In this document: positions 37,358 to 48,229 of the stretch, piece after piece
Numbering within the stretch: the stretch's first letter is position 1
Layout of the letters: each line of letters opens with the position of its first letter
Origin: Sipunculus nudus
Lineage: Eukaryota > Annelida > Sipuncula > Golfingiida > Sipunculidae
Assembly: GCA_026874595.1 (NCBI GenBank)
Contig: CM049309.1
Location: 15,280,576-15,344,575, forward strand
Length of the DNA: 64,000 nt
Reading direction: 5' to 3'
Translations under genes and position numbers: made by a program
The notes under the pieces: model-generated
What the model was told of the DNA's origin: nothing
Seen by the model: only the letters and a program-made list of their open reading frames with translations
Databases searched by the model: none

Positions 37358-40240
37358 ATTCACGGTTGTCAGAAAGAAAATTAAGTATTTGATTGGATTA
37401 CCTGCAGCGGGAGGTTTGTGAACATGGATTTTTAGTGATATAGAAGGACTAACAAAAAGAAGGTTGCATTGAGGGTGATCTTCTTTTATTGAATACTTTG
37501 TATTCAGGGCGTTTTTTTTAAATCAGTTAGTGAGTGGATTGACCCTCCTCTTTCAGTATTGCAGTATAATATATACGTAAAAGAAAAATAGATGTTCAGG
37601 TTCTTCGAAAACATGTGTCCTGCAAAGATATTTTGCGTTTTTTTATATCGAAACTCATATCGTCGTGTATTTGAATTCATGTTCACTGAATGAAAATATT
37701 TATAATTCCTGTTTTATAAACGTTTACATTAAACAATTGAAAAACAAGTACATAAAAAAACGGTTACTCAACTGATCTGCCTGTCACACATTGCATTACA
37801 GTAATTGTTTAAACAAGCCCCTTCTAAAGTGTGCATTAGGAACCCATCTACCCAAATAATTGTGGATAAAGTATCCTTCTAGTGCTGTCAGGGATGGTGA
37901 ATTATCTAAAATTAATCGACGAAATCATGACACTAAAATATGAAACTAAAATACAAACTCATATATCTGAATCTACAGTATATATGGGTCTATTAACAAG
38001 GGAAACAGGTATCATAATCTGGGTCAATTTAAGACTGGATAGTACTACCATCATATGCTGTCACGCAGATACAAGTTTCCATAGTGATAGGTTCATTTCT
38101 CGCTTTGGAAAAATGATCAAAACTATAATCAGACTTTACTTTCAACAGGAAACGACTAAATAGGTTGTTTAGTTCTGTTCCTTTGATGTAATTGTATAAG
38201 TAATGCAAATCAGCGGCAAACGGCAACAGTGTAAACAATGTTTAAAATATAATATATATGATGGCAACATTGGTGCCCTTAATGGAATAAATGAAAGTCT
38301 TGCGCATGAACGCAGTCTTGAATTTTAAAAGCCTTTAAAGAAGGAATTGCCTAATATTCACAAACTGTAAATCGATTATGACATCAGATCATTTTCATCT
38401 ACACGATTTTAAAGTGAACAGCAGTTATGTTTATTTCATGGTTTCGAGGACCAATTTCTCCCTAACAATTGTTTACGTGACGCTTTCTTGAGAACCAGAA
38501 AAGTTATAATAAAAAAAATCTTCAGTAAAAATGGAACAAAACCCTCGGGTGTAAAAGAAAGAAACCCATAGGGATTTCCCTGCGTCACATGACACTGAAC
38601 AAATTAGAACTGTTCAACTTTATCCCTAGAGAGTAAAAGAGTGTAAATTTGTCAAACAAACGCTGTAAAACCCGAACAAAGTCGCAGCAAGTTTTTACAC
38701 GATCAAAAAAAAGATGACGTATTTTGAAACCCCAATTGGTTTCTGTCCTGGACAACTTTATGTTGGATTTGTGTTCACCAGCCGCCCACGGCCCGGCCGG
38801 GGGGATCAGGGAGTTCTACCGAGTCCGTGTATATATTGCCAATTGATGGTGTATATGTACTTGATAAGCGCCCACCCCGCGGGAGGGAGTATCACAAATA
38901 TTGTAGCCAGTCTGGACGCAAATGCCAATTCTGGGTGTTTCACAGGGCAGAATATATATCAAAAGGTTCATATACTCAAGTCAGTACGACTTTTTTTGCA
39001 ATCGTAGCGTGTTTGGTAATAATATAATAAAAAAGAAATGGCCAACCTAACATTGCCATGACAATTCTGCTCTGCTTTGTCGACAATATGCTGCATGATG
39101 ATAGCATGGTTTGGATCTCACTTGTCTATTGTTATTCTTTTTATTGATGGGCAAGGATTTCATTTAATTTCCTTTCATGTATGTCACCTTGGGGTAGGAC
39201 CTATTCTAAAGATATTTTACGTGACGCTTCAAAAAGGGTACATAAAACCATAGGTCAGTCATACCTATGTAATCGTATTTATTTATAATTACTGTAATTG
39301 TATAATCGTATTATTTGACGAAAGTTATCCTTACCACATGAAGCTATTATGCTTTTCATTTTAAAATAAATTGTATCTTTTTCCGAAGAAATATTATAAC
39401 ATGTGAGAGTACTAGCAAACGCGTTAGTGATAGAATACTGTGGCCTGTTTAAATTTATGGAAATAGTAAAATGAGACAAAGTAATACTAACATACAGAGT
39501 TATACAAACTAACATCAAACAAAACATATTGTTTCCTGCTCAGTGATGATTGTAATCAGATTTCAAAATGATGGCATTTATTTTCAAAGTAATCGTAATT
39601 GTAATCATGATATTTCCAGTTTTGACCATAATTCAAATAGTTAGAATCTAGTTAATGTACGGGCGCGTCTCTGATGAATATATGACAGCCCCGTGATAGT
39701 TCTTAAATTGGGACACTTCTTTATTTTAACGTATAAATGTACGTTACAAACGAAGCATGCGATATGTTTATACGCTAATACTATGAATATATAAGTGTAT
39801 CCCTCGGGAACTTTCATTTTCATGCTGGCAACACTTTTTTTTTCTAGGCTGGTGATTACCTAGCCGTATTAGAAGCCGCGCCGGGTGCCACAGCTGTCAT
39901 TAAACAGCAATAAACCAAAGCCCGTTAAGCATAATACGCCACTTGGCGGAGAGTTCATTCACGCATGCCGACGGGAAGTCAACATAAAAGGACAATATTC
40001 CGCCGAATTCCCCGATTTTGAGGAGCCTCTCACACGGATAAGCTCTTAATGATCAAATGTAGCTCGGCGTGTTGCCATTATGACTGGGAATCAGACAGCG
40101 GTCCTTGATAGGCCAACACAATCTATCAGACGGGTAAATATATACAGTTCTGTTTTTAATGTACAGCCATTGCTGGTATATGTGATACAATACATAACCA
40201 TGGTCTTTTAAGCTATTCCCATTGAAATCTAAATATTTCG
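37358..40240. other. Non-coding DNA
   Basis: No gene supported. 39850-40090 is clearly GC-richer than its surroundings, repeat-poor and without a useful open frame, a possible conserved non-coding element upstream of Kv2. Confidence 0.5.
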
Positions 40241-40244
40241 GGAC

Positions 40245-41165
40245 AGCCTGTAAAGGGGTGAAATATAAGAGAGGCAGCATGACAAGATGACAGAAAAAAA
40301 GAAAATAGGAATGGATAAAATGGACCGCAAGTAAAGAGGAGAAAAAGTGGAAAGAGGAAAATTAGGAAGGACAACAAATAAAGACAAGAAAAGGAAGAAG
40401 CCATAAAGGGATCGCATGTAAAGGTTAGAGGGAAACTATAAGGATAATCGCGTGTAAAGAGGAGACAAAAGTGAAAAAGGTTAGAAGGGAAAGCATGTAT
40501 GGAGAAAAGAAAGGTGAAACTATAAGAGGAATCGCATGTAAAGAGGTGAGAAAAGAGGAAAAGGTCAGATGGGAAAGCATGTATTGAGGAGGCTGTAAGA
40601 GGAATGGCATAAAGGAGGAGAGGAAAGAGGAAAAGGTTAGATGGAAAAGCATGTATTGAGGAAAGAAAAGAGGAAACTATAAGAGGAATAGCATAAAAGG
40701 AGGAGAGGAGGAAAAAGGAAAAGGTGAGATGGAAAGGCATGTAGGGAGGAGAGAAAATAGGGAAATTTCCGGAATATATAAGGAAACACATGTAGAGAGG
40801 AGAGAAAAGAGGAAAGGTGAGATTGGAAAGCATGTAGGGAGGAGAGAAAAGAGGAAACTATAAGAGGAATCACATGTAAATAAGAGAGAAAAGAGGAAAA
40901 GTTTAGATGGGACAGCATGTAGAGGGGAGATAAAGTCCAAAAGTATTTTGGGCAGCATGTAAAGAGTAAAAAGAGGAACAGGTATGAGGAGCAATAAGTG
41001 AAGAGGAAAGAGGAAAAGGAGATGAGACAGAAGGAATGAAAATGTATGATCAAAAAAGACTCGGCTATTGAGAAAAATCAGGTAACGTAAATTTGTCATC
41101 GGAGAAGACTCAAAGGATGAAGGAGAAAAAAATAATATAAAAGAAGAAAGAAAGACGACAAAAAT
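40245..41165 (+). repeat. Polypurine tandem array with 42-bp period
   Basis: The plus strand is dominated by A and G. The landmark GCATGTA (or GCATA/CACATGTA) recurs at about 40414, 40450, 40493, 40534, 40577, 40607, 40649, 40691, 40737, 40787, 40830, 40871, 40915 and 40955: typical spacing 41-44. Units alternate between an ending like AACTATAAGAGGAATC and one like AAAGGTTAGATGGGAAA, giving an 84-base dimer. The minus-strand open frames (up to 206 codons, Ser/Phe/Leu-rich) are products of the repeat. Confidence 0.9.
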
Positions 41166-41730
41166 GGACAATATGCTGTAATATTCCGGCATCCTTAATA
41201 CAGCATTTCCCTTTAATGCTGTAGATAGTTAGGTCTATGTATATAAAAGTACATCTACAGAGCAATCAAGATGTGAAACCCAGTTACAAAAGTGGTGAAA
41301 GACCAGTCGTGACGTCATCTGATGAAGTCAAGAGTTGCCAACAGATCAAAGACATATCAATTATTCAATGGGAACCTAACGCAGCTCCTTGCCTGGCTAT
41401 TAAGGATACAATATGCCCCCGGGAATAGGTTCATGCAAATGCAGCGTCTGTCGGACAAATATAATATCTGACTGTAAGAGACGACTGTAAAGTACAGGAA
41501 AAATCACATAGATTCAGAATGGAAACGGAATTTTTACACGAGTTTTACATTCTCTATAAATGATTCATCAGCACGCCGGGATCAAGGCAGATACCAGCCA
41601 TGTATGTGACCTTATCTTCCCCCAGATAATGTTCCATCAGGCATCTGCTCCTTTATACCACCTGCGGGGTGCTAAACTATTAAAACATCTTGATTTATTT
41701 CATCTTTTGTTAATAAACAACTATATTTAG

Positions 41731-41786
<56 letters not shown>

Positions 41787-42633
41787 ATTAAGCTTGAAAG
41801 GAATTCTAATGATGATGATGATGATTATTATTATTATTATTATTATTTACACATTTTTGCAAACCTTTTAAGAGTGTTGCTAAATAAAAAAAATATATGG
41901 TTATATAAACACTTCACCACTTAGTATACACAAAAAACCGGAAACGATGGATTTGAAAGTATTATAATTTCCAAAAACTTTAGCCAGAACTATAACTATG
42001 CATTTTGAAAAGAAAAGAAAAAAGAAAATTTATAAAAACGTGAACCCTAATGGAAAATACCCATTATTTGACGAACAGGGGGTAAACTTTTTACCATGCA
42101 ATGGGTGTTATTACATTATTGGCATTATTAACAAAAAGAATGAACTTTCTTCGTCTTGGTCATGCAAATTTGCCGAATGCCAGTCATAGTAATACCCTTG
42201 TAACAAATAGACTATAAAAAAGAACAGAAATATAAGAAAAAAGTCTCATGAAAGTGAATGAAAATGCATTCAGGCGTTAATAGCAGTTCAGGAGAGATAT
42301 CATAATGAGTTTACTTTCACTTATACAGAGCATGCTCCATCAAACTTGTTTTGTCACGTCTATGTTCTTTTTTTTCACGTCTATTTTCTTTTTTTTTTTC
42401 TTTTTTTTTTCACATCTATATTCTGAATCTATAATATTTGGACCTGGAAATGTTCCATAGATTTTTTTTTACGAGCGGTACATTGCTCGTCACGGCCGTC
42501 TGCATTGCTCAGGTCAAGTAAGCTGGCTCTGTGGTTTTGTCGCTAAAAAGGACCCGAATATTGATCGTCAGTCGTCGCCACCAGATGTCGCAAGTGTAAT
42601 GGTGACGACCTGTTCAGTATGAAAAGGCTTATT
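41166..42633. other. Non-coding DNA
   Basis: No gene supported. Full CRE at 41310-41317, (TA)n at 41733-41779, (GAT)n/(ATT)n at 41809-41848, and T-rich homopolymer runs at 42368-42411. Confidence 0.55.
41733..41848. repeat. Compound microsatellites (TA)n and (GAT)n(ATT)n
   Basis: About 23 TA units (41733-41779), a short spacer, then GAT units passing into ATT units (41809-41848). Confidence 0.93.
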
Positions 42634-42923
42634 GCCTCCGCCAGGAAGGTATATGTTCAATCCAGTCTGTGTGTGTGTATGTGAGTGTGTGATTGTAAAC
42701 AACATAACTCTCAAAACCATGAACAGAACCTCATGAAATTTCCAGGGCATTTCGGGAATGGGAAAAGGAAGAATCGATTGAATTTTGGTGTTGATCCAGC
42801 ATCTTCAATACATCAAGCATCATGGGATATTCACAAATGTACGGTCCTTGCACCATGGAGTGATGGTGTCCATGCAGTGTGTTCTCAGAGCTTTTTCGAA
42901 ACTTGTACTCTTATGTCGGAGGC
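42634..42923 (+). mobile_element. CCTCCGCCA-type MITE, copy 1
   Basis: Begins GCCTCCGCCAGGAAGGTATATG and ends GTCGGAGGC, short terminal inverted repeats. Internal GTGTGTGTGTATGTGAGTGTGTG tract, then ACAACATAACTC, ATGAACAGAACCTCATGAAAT, GGGAATGG.AAAGGAAGAA. Aligns with copy 2 at 44509-44745. The plan (CCTCCGCCA, GT-rich tract, ATAACTC, ATGAA.GG..T..ATGAAAT, complementary GGCGGAGG) is a repeat widespread in aquatic animals as I know it; the mobilising enzyme is not evident here. Confidence 0.72.
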
Positions 42924-44508
42924 ATGTATCTCGGTTGATACATTGCACAGAACACACAGGCTGGGTCCTGAAACCAACGATTGACATGAAAGGCACATTT
43001 TATCTCTTCTCAGCCAGGGATTACTATCAGGATAATTCCATATCTCCACTGAGCCAGGTTTAGCCTAGTGGCCTATTATCCCTAGATGTAATGACTCACA
43101 AGTTTATAAAGTACCAGTCAATGAACTAACAGCAGTAGTTATCGTTGTGTGCCTGACTTTTAAACGGAATCTTAAAGTATGCGCATAAGGAATACAAATA
43201 GGTGTTTCCTTGAAATGTAACAAAGTTTGACAGTTGAGGCTGGTAGTCCCTTTCGTCCCATAGTGCCCAACCACTATGTAGGGAAAAACACAGATGTAGG
43301 GAATAAAACGGTGCGACACACTACCGTATACCCAGGGAGTAATTGACACTTTGTTTACATATTTTGAATTTGGGATTACGAATTTTGATGAACTTCAGTA
43401 TAGGGTTAGAGGCCGCCCCAGTATAAGGTATTAGGGCCAGCATTTGTTCATCAGCTGAACAATTGTAACTGAGCGTGACACTACAATAAAACAAAATAAA
43501 GCTCGATCAGGGCGGGGGTGTCATGACCCGGGTATCCATGTATATTCGGTCGGACGACTATATATACATACATTTAGATTTTAATACCTAGCGTTACACC
43601 CATAATTTTGACATTCAACCTGTGACGTTCTGGTTTTAGTGTGTAGAGCCCCGTTAGCCGTTTGGAGAAACTTGAAGAAATAAACCTGTCAGGATTCGAT
43701 AAGGGCGTGGAGAAGCGACACGAAAGTACTAGGACAGTTCCAGGCGGGAATTTATAAGAAGAGAGAGTTTGGAGCAAGGGGCTGTGTATTGGCAAAGTTT
43801 AGAGCAGAATAGCGCTTTTGTGGAACACGTCCAAATCCTAAAATTAGAGTAAGGTTTTGGTTATAATAATCTATATGCTATCTTGGACATTCTGGACATT
43901 GAGTTGTCTTGATAATAGGTACATTGCAAAAATGTAAAATGATAGGTTTGTAAGTGCCGAAAAAAAATCCTGGCGCACGGAAGCTTTAAGTGTTGTTGTG
44001 CTGTGTTTGTGTAAGGCTTCTGTCACGATTCTTATTGTGATTATCCGCGGGTTGCCCCGGTAACGCTGTGCAGTCAGAGCCACGAATAAATAACATAAGA
44101 TACTAAAACATCGGCTTCTGGTTTTGAGATTACCCATAGGTCAAAGGTCAAACGTGACAGTATCACTGTGATATTCTAACCTCAAAGGTACATCAGGAAT
44201 GTTCTCGGGATAGATCTTGTTTTGAATTTCCATCACTTGTGGCACATGCACCTGCTTCCAGGTTTCTATGACAACCAAGTTGAAATATCTGTGTTATACT
44301 GCGTAACTACAGGTTTAGGTGTTCAAGTACAGGCAATTCATCCACCTGTTCTTGTCATCACTGGCAGATGGTCGTGAACATACCACATTCTACTAGGATT
44401 ATTCATGATTATATAAACCTGTTTAAAATTAGCCTTTGTACAACCTGGTGCGTTTTAAGGTTAGAGTCACATAGTTCAACTAGCTGTACTCCTTCCTACT
44501 TCTTCTGT
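42924..44508. other. Non-coding DNA between the two MITE copies
   Basis: No gene supported; short chance open frames only. Confidence 0.5.
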
Positions 44509-44745
44509 GCTTCCGCCAGGAAGATATCCGATCAAATCCGTTCGTGTGTGTTTGTTTGTGTAACGTTCACAACATAACTCACGCAATTATGAACGGAATC
44601 TCATGAAATATTCAGAGCATTTCGAGAATGGGCCAAGGAAGAAGCAATTGGAATACAGTCACTTAAGCACGAGTGTATCTTGGAATTTTTGCCGAATAAG
44701 TGAATGCAATCATTGTATGATAGGGACCGCAAACATGGCGGAGGC
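44509..44745 (+). mobile_element. CCTCCGCCA-type MITE, copy 2
   Basis: Starts GCTTCCGCCAGGAAGATAT (one change from copy 1 in the terminal repeat) and ends ATGGCGGAGGC. Shares ACAACATAACTC, ATGAACGGAATCTCATGAAAT and GAGAATGGGCCAAGGAAGAA with copy 1, same orientation, 1.9 kb apart. About 50 bases shorter than copy 1 in its right half. Confidence 0.72.
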
Positions 44746-46098
44746 CTGCATTCCTGAAATACATATTTCTAGTTTTTATTTTCTTTTGCCATAATAATAT
44801 TTGTTTTTTAAACTAAAGTTTTATTTTGAACAAGCGACAGAAGAAGAAAGTGTCGTGACTGAGTGTCACCAAAAGAATGTCCCTCCTATAAGTTATTTGT
44901 ATGAATTCCATATGATTAATTTTAAATCAAATATTTCAAAACAGTCTGTTTTACTGCGACATGTTACTGACGGCTTAAATGTTATTGTCCCAAACAGATC
45001 CCTATGGCAACAATAATGCTCAAACATGTCCAAGCTGTGTTTCCATGTTCGCCTATATGCGTATACACGAAAAAAAATACTCATGTGACTTTGTAACGGT
45101 GGCGTTTTTTCAATGTGTCCGCTATGACCTTGAATATGCGTACAGGAACTGCGTCAAGTCAGGGAGCCAGGTAAAATGACGTCACCCCAGAACTTAAATT
45201 GTGTGTGTGTGTGTGTGTGGGTTGTGAAAGGGGGGAGGGCAGATTTTCGACACCACGCTATTCCTAAAAAATCAACGCATATATGAATATAGGGAAACAC
45301 AGCACATGGAAACATAGCATAAATATATACCATATTAATATACTACTACTACTGCTGCTGCTACTACTACTACTAAAAATACTACTATAACTACTACTAA
45401 TAATTATAATAATAATAATTATTATTTTTATAACTATTGTATTATTTTTGTTATTTTTATTGTTAATATTATTAACAAAACATAATATTATCTTAAGGCG
45501 AGGTGTCTATCTAGGTTACAACACCTGACACCAAAGCTGAACGTCATGCGCAGTGCGTATGTGTGTGGAAATGATATATTTTTTATTATCAACAGAATCG
45601 TTGTAGCTTTTGTCTGAAATTTTGTTCACTAGCTGATGAAGCATTTTCTTGGGGTTTTTTTGGAAATGTCAAGTTGCAGGGCCACATCGCTCAAAATGCT
45701 GTATAAGGTTACCCACACGATATATTTATTTCTTTGATACTTGAAGCGGCTCACTCCATCTGTTATGTATGTAAACCTCAGGTAAACATGGTCTGCCTGC
45801 AATACGCCAAGTTGTAATTCTGGTAAGCTATCTTGTATGTAGAAAGAAACCCCGCCTGACGACCAATACTGTAATACGACAACCTCTCTATCATCAGATC
45901 CATTCTCGTTCCTGGGCAACCATTTTAGGATTTATCATTAATATAACATCCGACTATCTCATTAAGACAACCATAGTTTGTCTTGTTAGCAAGGGTTTTC
46001 GGTATAAAGCCACCATTCCCAACCCTGAATGTTCATTTTAAATGGGTCTTTTTTGCATATAGTGTTAAAGTAAACACGTGTAATGAGCACCTTTTAGA

Positions 46099-46102
<4 letters not shown>
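44746..46102. other. Non-coding DNA
   Basis: No gene supported. Full CRE at 45177-45184, (GT)n at 45200-45220, degenerate (TAC)n/(TGC)n/(TAA)n at 45340-45430. Confidence 0.55.
45340..45430. repeat. Degenerate trinucleotide repeat (TAC, TGC, TAA)
   Basis: Runs of TAC and TGC grading into TAA/ATT. Confidence 0.85.

Positions 46103-46147
<45 letters not shown>
46103..46147. repeat. (TA)n microsatellite abutting a MITE
   Basis: About 22 TA units ending exactly at the left end of the MITE at 46148. Confidence 0.95.
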
Positions 46148-46150
<3 letters not shown>

Positions 46151-46247
46151 TAAACTCCAAAATTACGATCACCAATGGGACCTCGATAAAGTAGCCTTTT
46201 TTTAGGTGGTCGCATAACCGAGGTGGTCGTTAGGCGATATTTTACTG
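46148..46247. mobile_element. 100-bp pogo/Tigger-like MITE with TA target site
   Basis: Exactly 100 bases between CAGTAAA (46148) and TTTACTG (ending 46247), flanked on both sides by TA. The inverted similarity continues inward: ATTACGATCACC on the left against TAACGACCACC read from the right, and GACCTCG / ACCTCGG internally. CAGTAAA-type ends with TA duplication are typical of pogo/Tigger elements. Too short to encode a transposase. Confidence 0.72.
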
Positions 46248-46716
46248 TATATATACAATTCCAAAAACCACTTTTTCATTATATATGCAGTCCCTACAAC
46301 CCCAACAAGCCAGTTACTTTTCCTTTAAAATTCATCATGATATGCAGGACTGACAAGTCTGACAACCACGACGGCTATTTGGTGTGCTGCACAAAGTTTA
46401 CATGTTGACAGTGAAGATAAATGCGTTAGTACCTGGTTCTCCGGACCAGCGGTTAAGTAGACATCACAGTCCCCGGCTGATCCGGTGATCACAGGGGTCG
46501 GCCGTCTGCACACCGCTCACCCGATCGATAATATAATGAAACTTTATGGGAATATTTCAGATAACAACACACTGGCGAAATACCAGCCTATAGTTGTATT
46601 TTATTGTGATAACAGCAAATTACTGCAAAACTTATGACTGAAGCGGGTTTTGTTAGATTTAATATTATGCATGAATTACGATGAAATATTTTTTAATCTC
46701 TGTTTATTTTTTATTA

Positions 46717-47095
46717 TTATAATTATTGTTGTTGTAATTATTATTATTATAATTATTATTATTATTATTATTATTATTTGCAAGAATCCTCACAAACTGT
46801 CGAAACTTACTGCCATTATAATTACAGTCACTATTTTAATAGTGACTGCTAATACTACTACTACTATTATACAACTACTACTTCTACTGCTACTACTACG
46901 ACTACTACTATACTGCTCCTACTACTACTACTTTACTATTACTACTACTACGACTACGACAACTACTCTACCAATACTACTACTGCAACTATGTACTAAT
47001 ACAACTACTTTACTACTACTACTACTACTACTGCTACTACTACTACGACAACGACTACTACTCTACTAATACTACTACAACTACTACCTCCATGA
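46717..47095 (+). repeat. Trinucleotide-rich region (ATT)n and (TAC)n
   Basis: TTATTATTATT-type repeats to about 46780, unique sequence, then about 250 bases of degenerate TAC/ACT/GAC units (46845-47095). Open frames are repeat-encoded poly-Ile, poly-Leu or poly-Thr. Confidence 0.9.
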
Positions 47096-47196
47096 CTATA
47101 CTAACTACAACTGTTACTACTACTCTTACTCGTCTTGGTAGCAGTCTCTACAAATGTTATGATTACTGTCATTGATGCATTTAGATATGGCAGCAG

Positions 47197-47199
47197 CAA

Positions 47200-47244
<45 letters not shown>

Positions 47245-47245
47245 C

Positions 47246-47280
<35 letters not shown>

Positions 47281-47305
47281 CAGCACTAGTAATAGTAGCA
47301 GCAGC
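47197..47305 (+). repeat. (AGT)n microsatellite
   Basis: Nearly pure AGT/TAG units with occasional AGC, over about 100 bases. Poly-Ser, poly-Val and poly-Leu frames on both strands are artefacts of it. Confidence 0.95.
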
Positions 47306-47868
47306 CGTAACAACAGCATCAGAAATACCGGTTTTAAGAGACTGCCAGTTTTGGGTCCATGCAGTACACTTCCATGTAAGTCCAGGTGCAATTCAATTCC
47401 AGTCTTTGCAGTGTGTGTCCGAGTACCTGTGATTACTGACTAGAGTTCAGACTCGAGTCCAAGTCAGTCTTGTAAAACTGGTGTCTGGATTATAATGCTC
47501 TCACTATTAGTCTTTTAATGACTAAGCTTGGTTGAACAGGTTAAACATGTTTCAAATAATTCTTGAATCCAGGCCCTTTTGACTTTACCACTGAGAGGTT
47601 TGCTGCGTGCAAATGACATTCCCGCTTATCTGTGGACCATTTACATAATTATGCATAACATCTCGCTACTGAATCTAACACTAATTAGATCGGATCACAG
47701 CACCAGCATAATTTCGTTGCAAGAAGGCCGCCATAATGAAAAAAGGCACATAATAACTGGGGTATTACCTACAAATTTCGTATCGCAATATATTGCGATA
47801 TATGGTAGCGTATAACTTGCTGAAGTGATAATAATATATTTCATGTTTGCAATACACTGATTTGCATT

Positions 47869-47968
47869 AACGTTTATTATGCATTATATGTAACATGATA
47901 AAGAATGCATAATTATTTAATATAACTCATTTTTTATTATGTTAAATATAATGCACAATAACGTTTAT
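47869..47968. repeat. Inverted repeat, AT-rich stem-loop
   Basis: TAACGTTTATTATGCATTAT (about 47869) is nearly the complement of ATAATGCACAATAACGTTTA (about 47949-47968), spaced by about 60 AT-rich bases. It lies about 50 bases before the SINE at 48018. Confidence 0.6.
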
Positions 47969-48017
47969 GCAATAAATCAATATTATGCAATATATTAATA
48001 TTACTTAGTAGAGTATT

Positions 48018-48225
48018 GGGGCGGTGATGTAATGGTTAAGGTGCCGGGCTCATGATTGAGAGGTAGTGAGTTCGAATCCCAGTCAGACCCCACCGTGCCA
48101 AGACCCTTGTGCAAGGTCCCAACCGCAAGTGTGCCTCTGTCCACCGAGCAATTGAATTTTCTAAGTACTTAGTAAGTATTTACTTGTTGTTGACACTGCT
48201 CCAAGAAACATTTAAATCAAAGTTT
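48018..48225 (+). mobile_element. tRNA-derived SINE
   Basis: The tRNA-like head has an A box TGATGTAATGG (48025-48035) and a B box AGTTCGAATCC (48069-48079) with the 34-base spacing of a tRNA promoter. A tRNA-unrelated body follows (CACCGTGCCAAGACCCTTGT, GTGCCTCTGTCCACCGAGCA), a form common in mollusc tRNA-SINEs as I know them. The right boundary is uncertain. Not a functional tRNA: the acceptor arms do not pair (GGGGCGG against GACCCCA only partly). Confidence 0.8.
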
Positions 48226-48229
48226 TCTT

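Noticed and set aside
40213-41192. Overlapping long minus-strand frames (up to 206 codons), Ser/Phe/Leu-rich
   Set aside because: They are translations of the 42-bp polypurine repeat in several frames; stops are absent because of strand composition.
47101-47443. Poly-Ser, poly-Val and poly-Leu frames on both strands
   Set aside because: Products of the (AGT)n microsatellite.
48018-48090. Functional tRNA gene
   Set aside because: Good internal promoter boxes, but the acceptor stem pairs poorly and a SINE body follows without a terminator.
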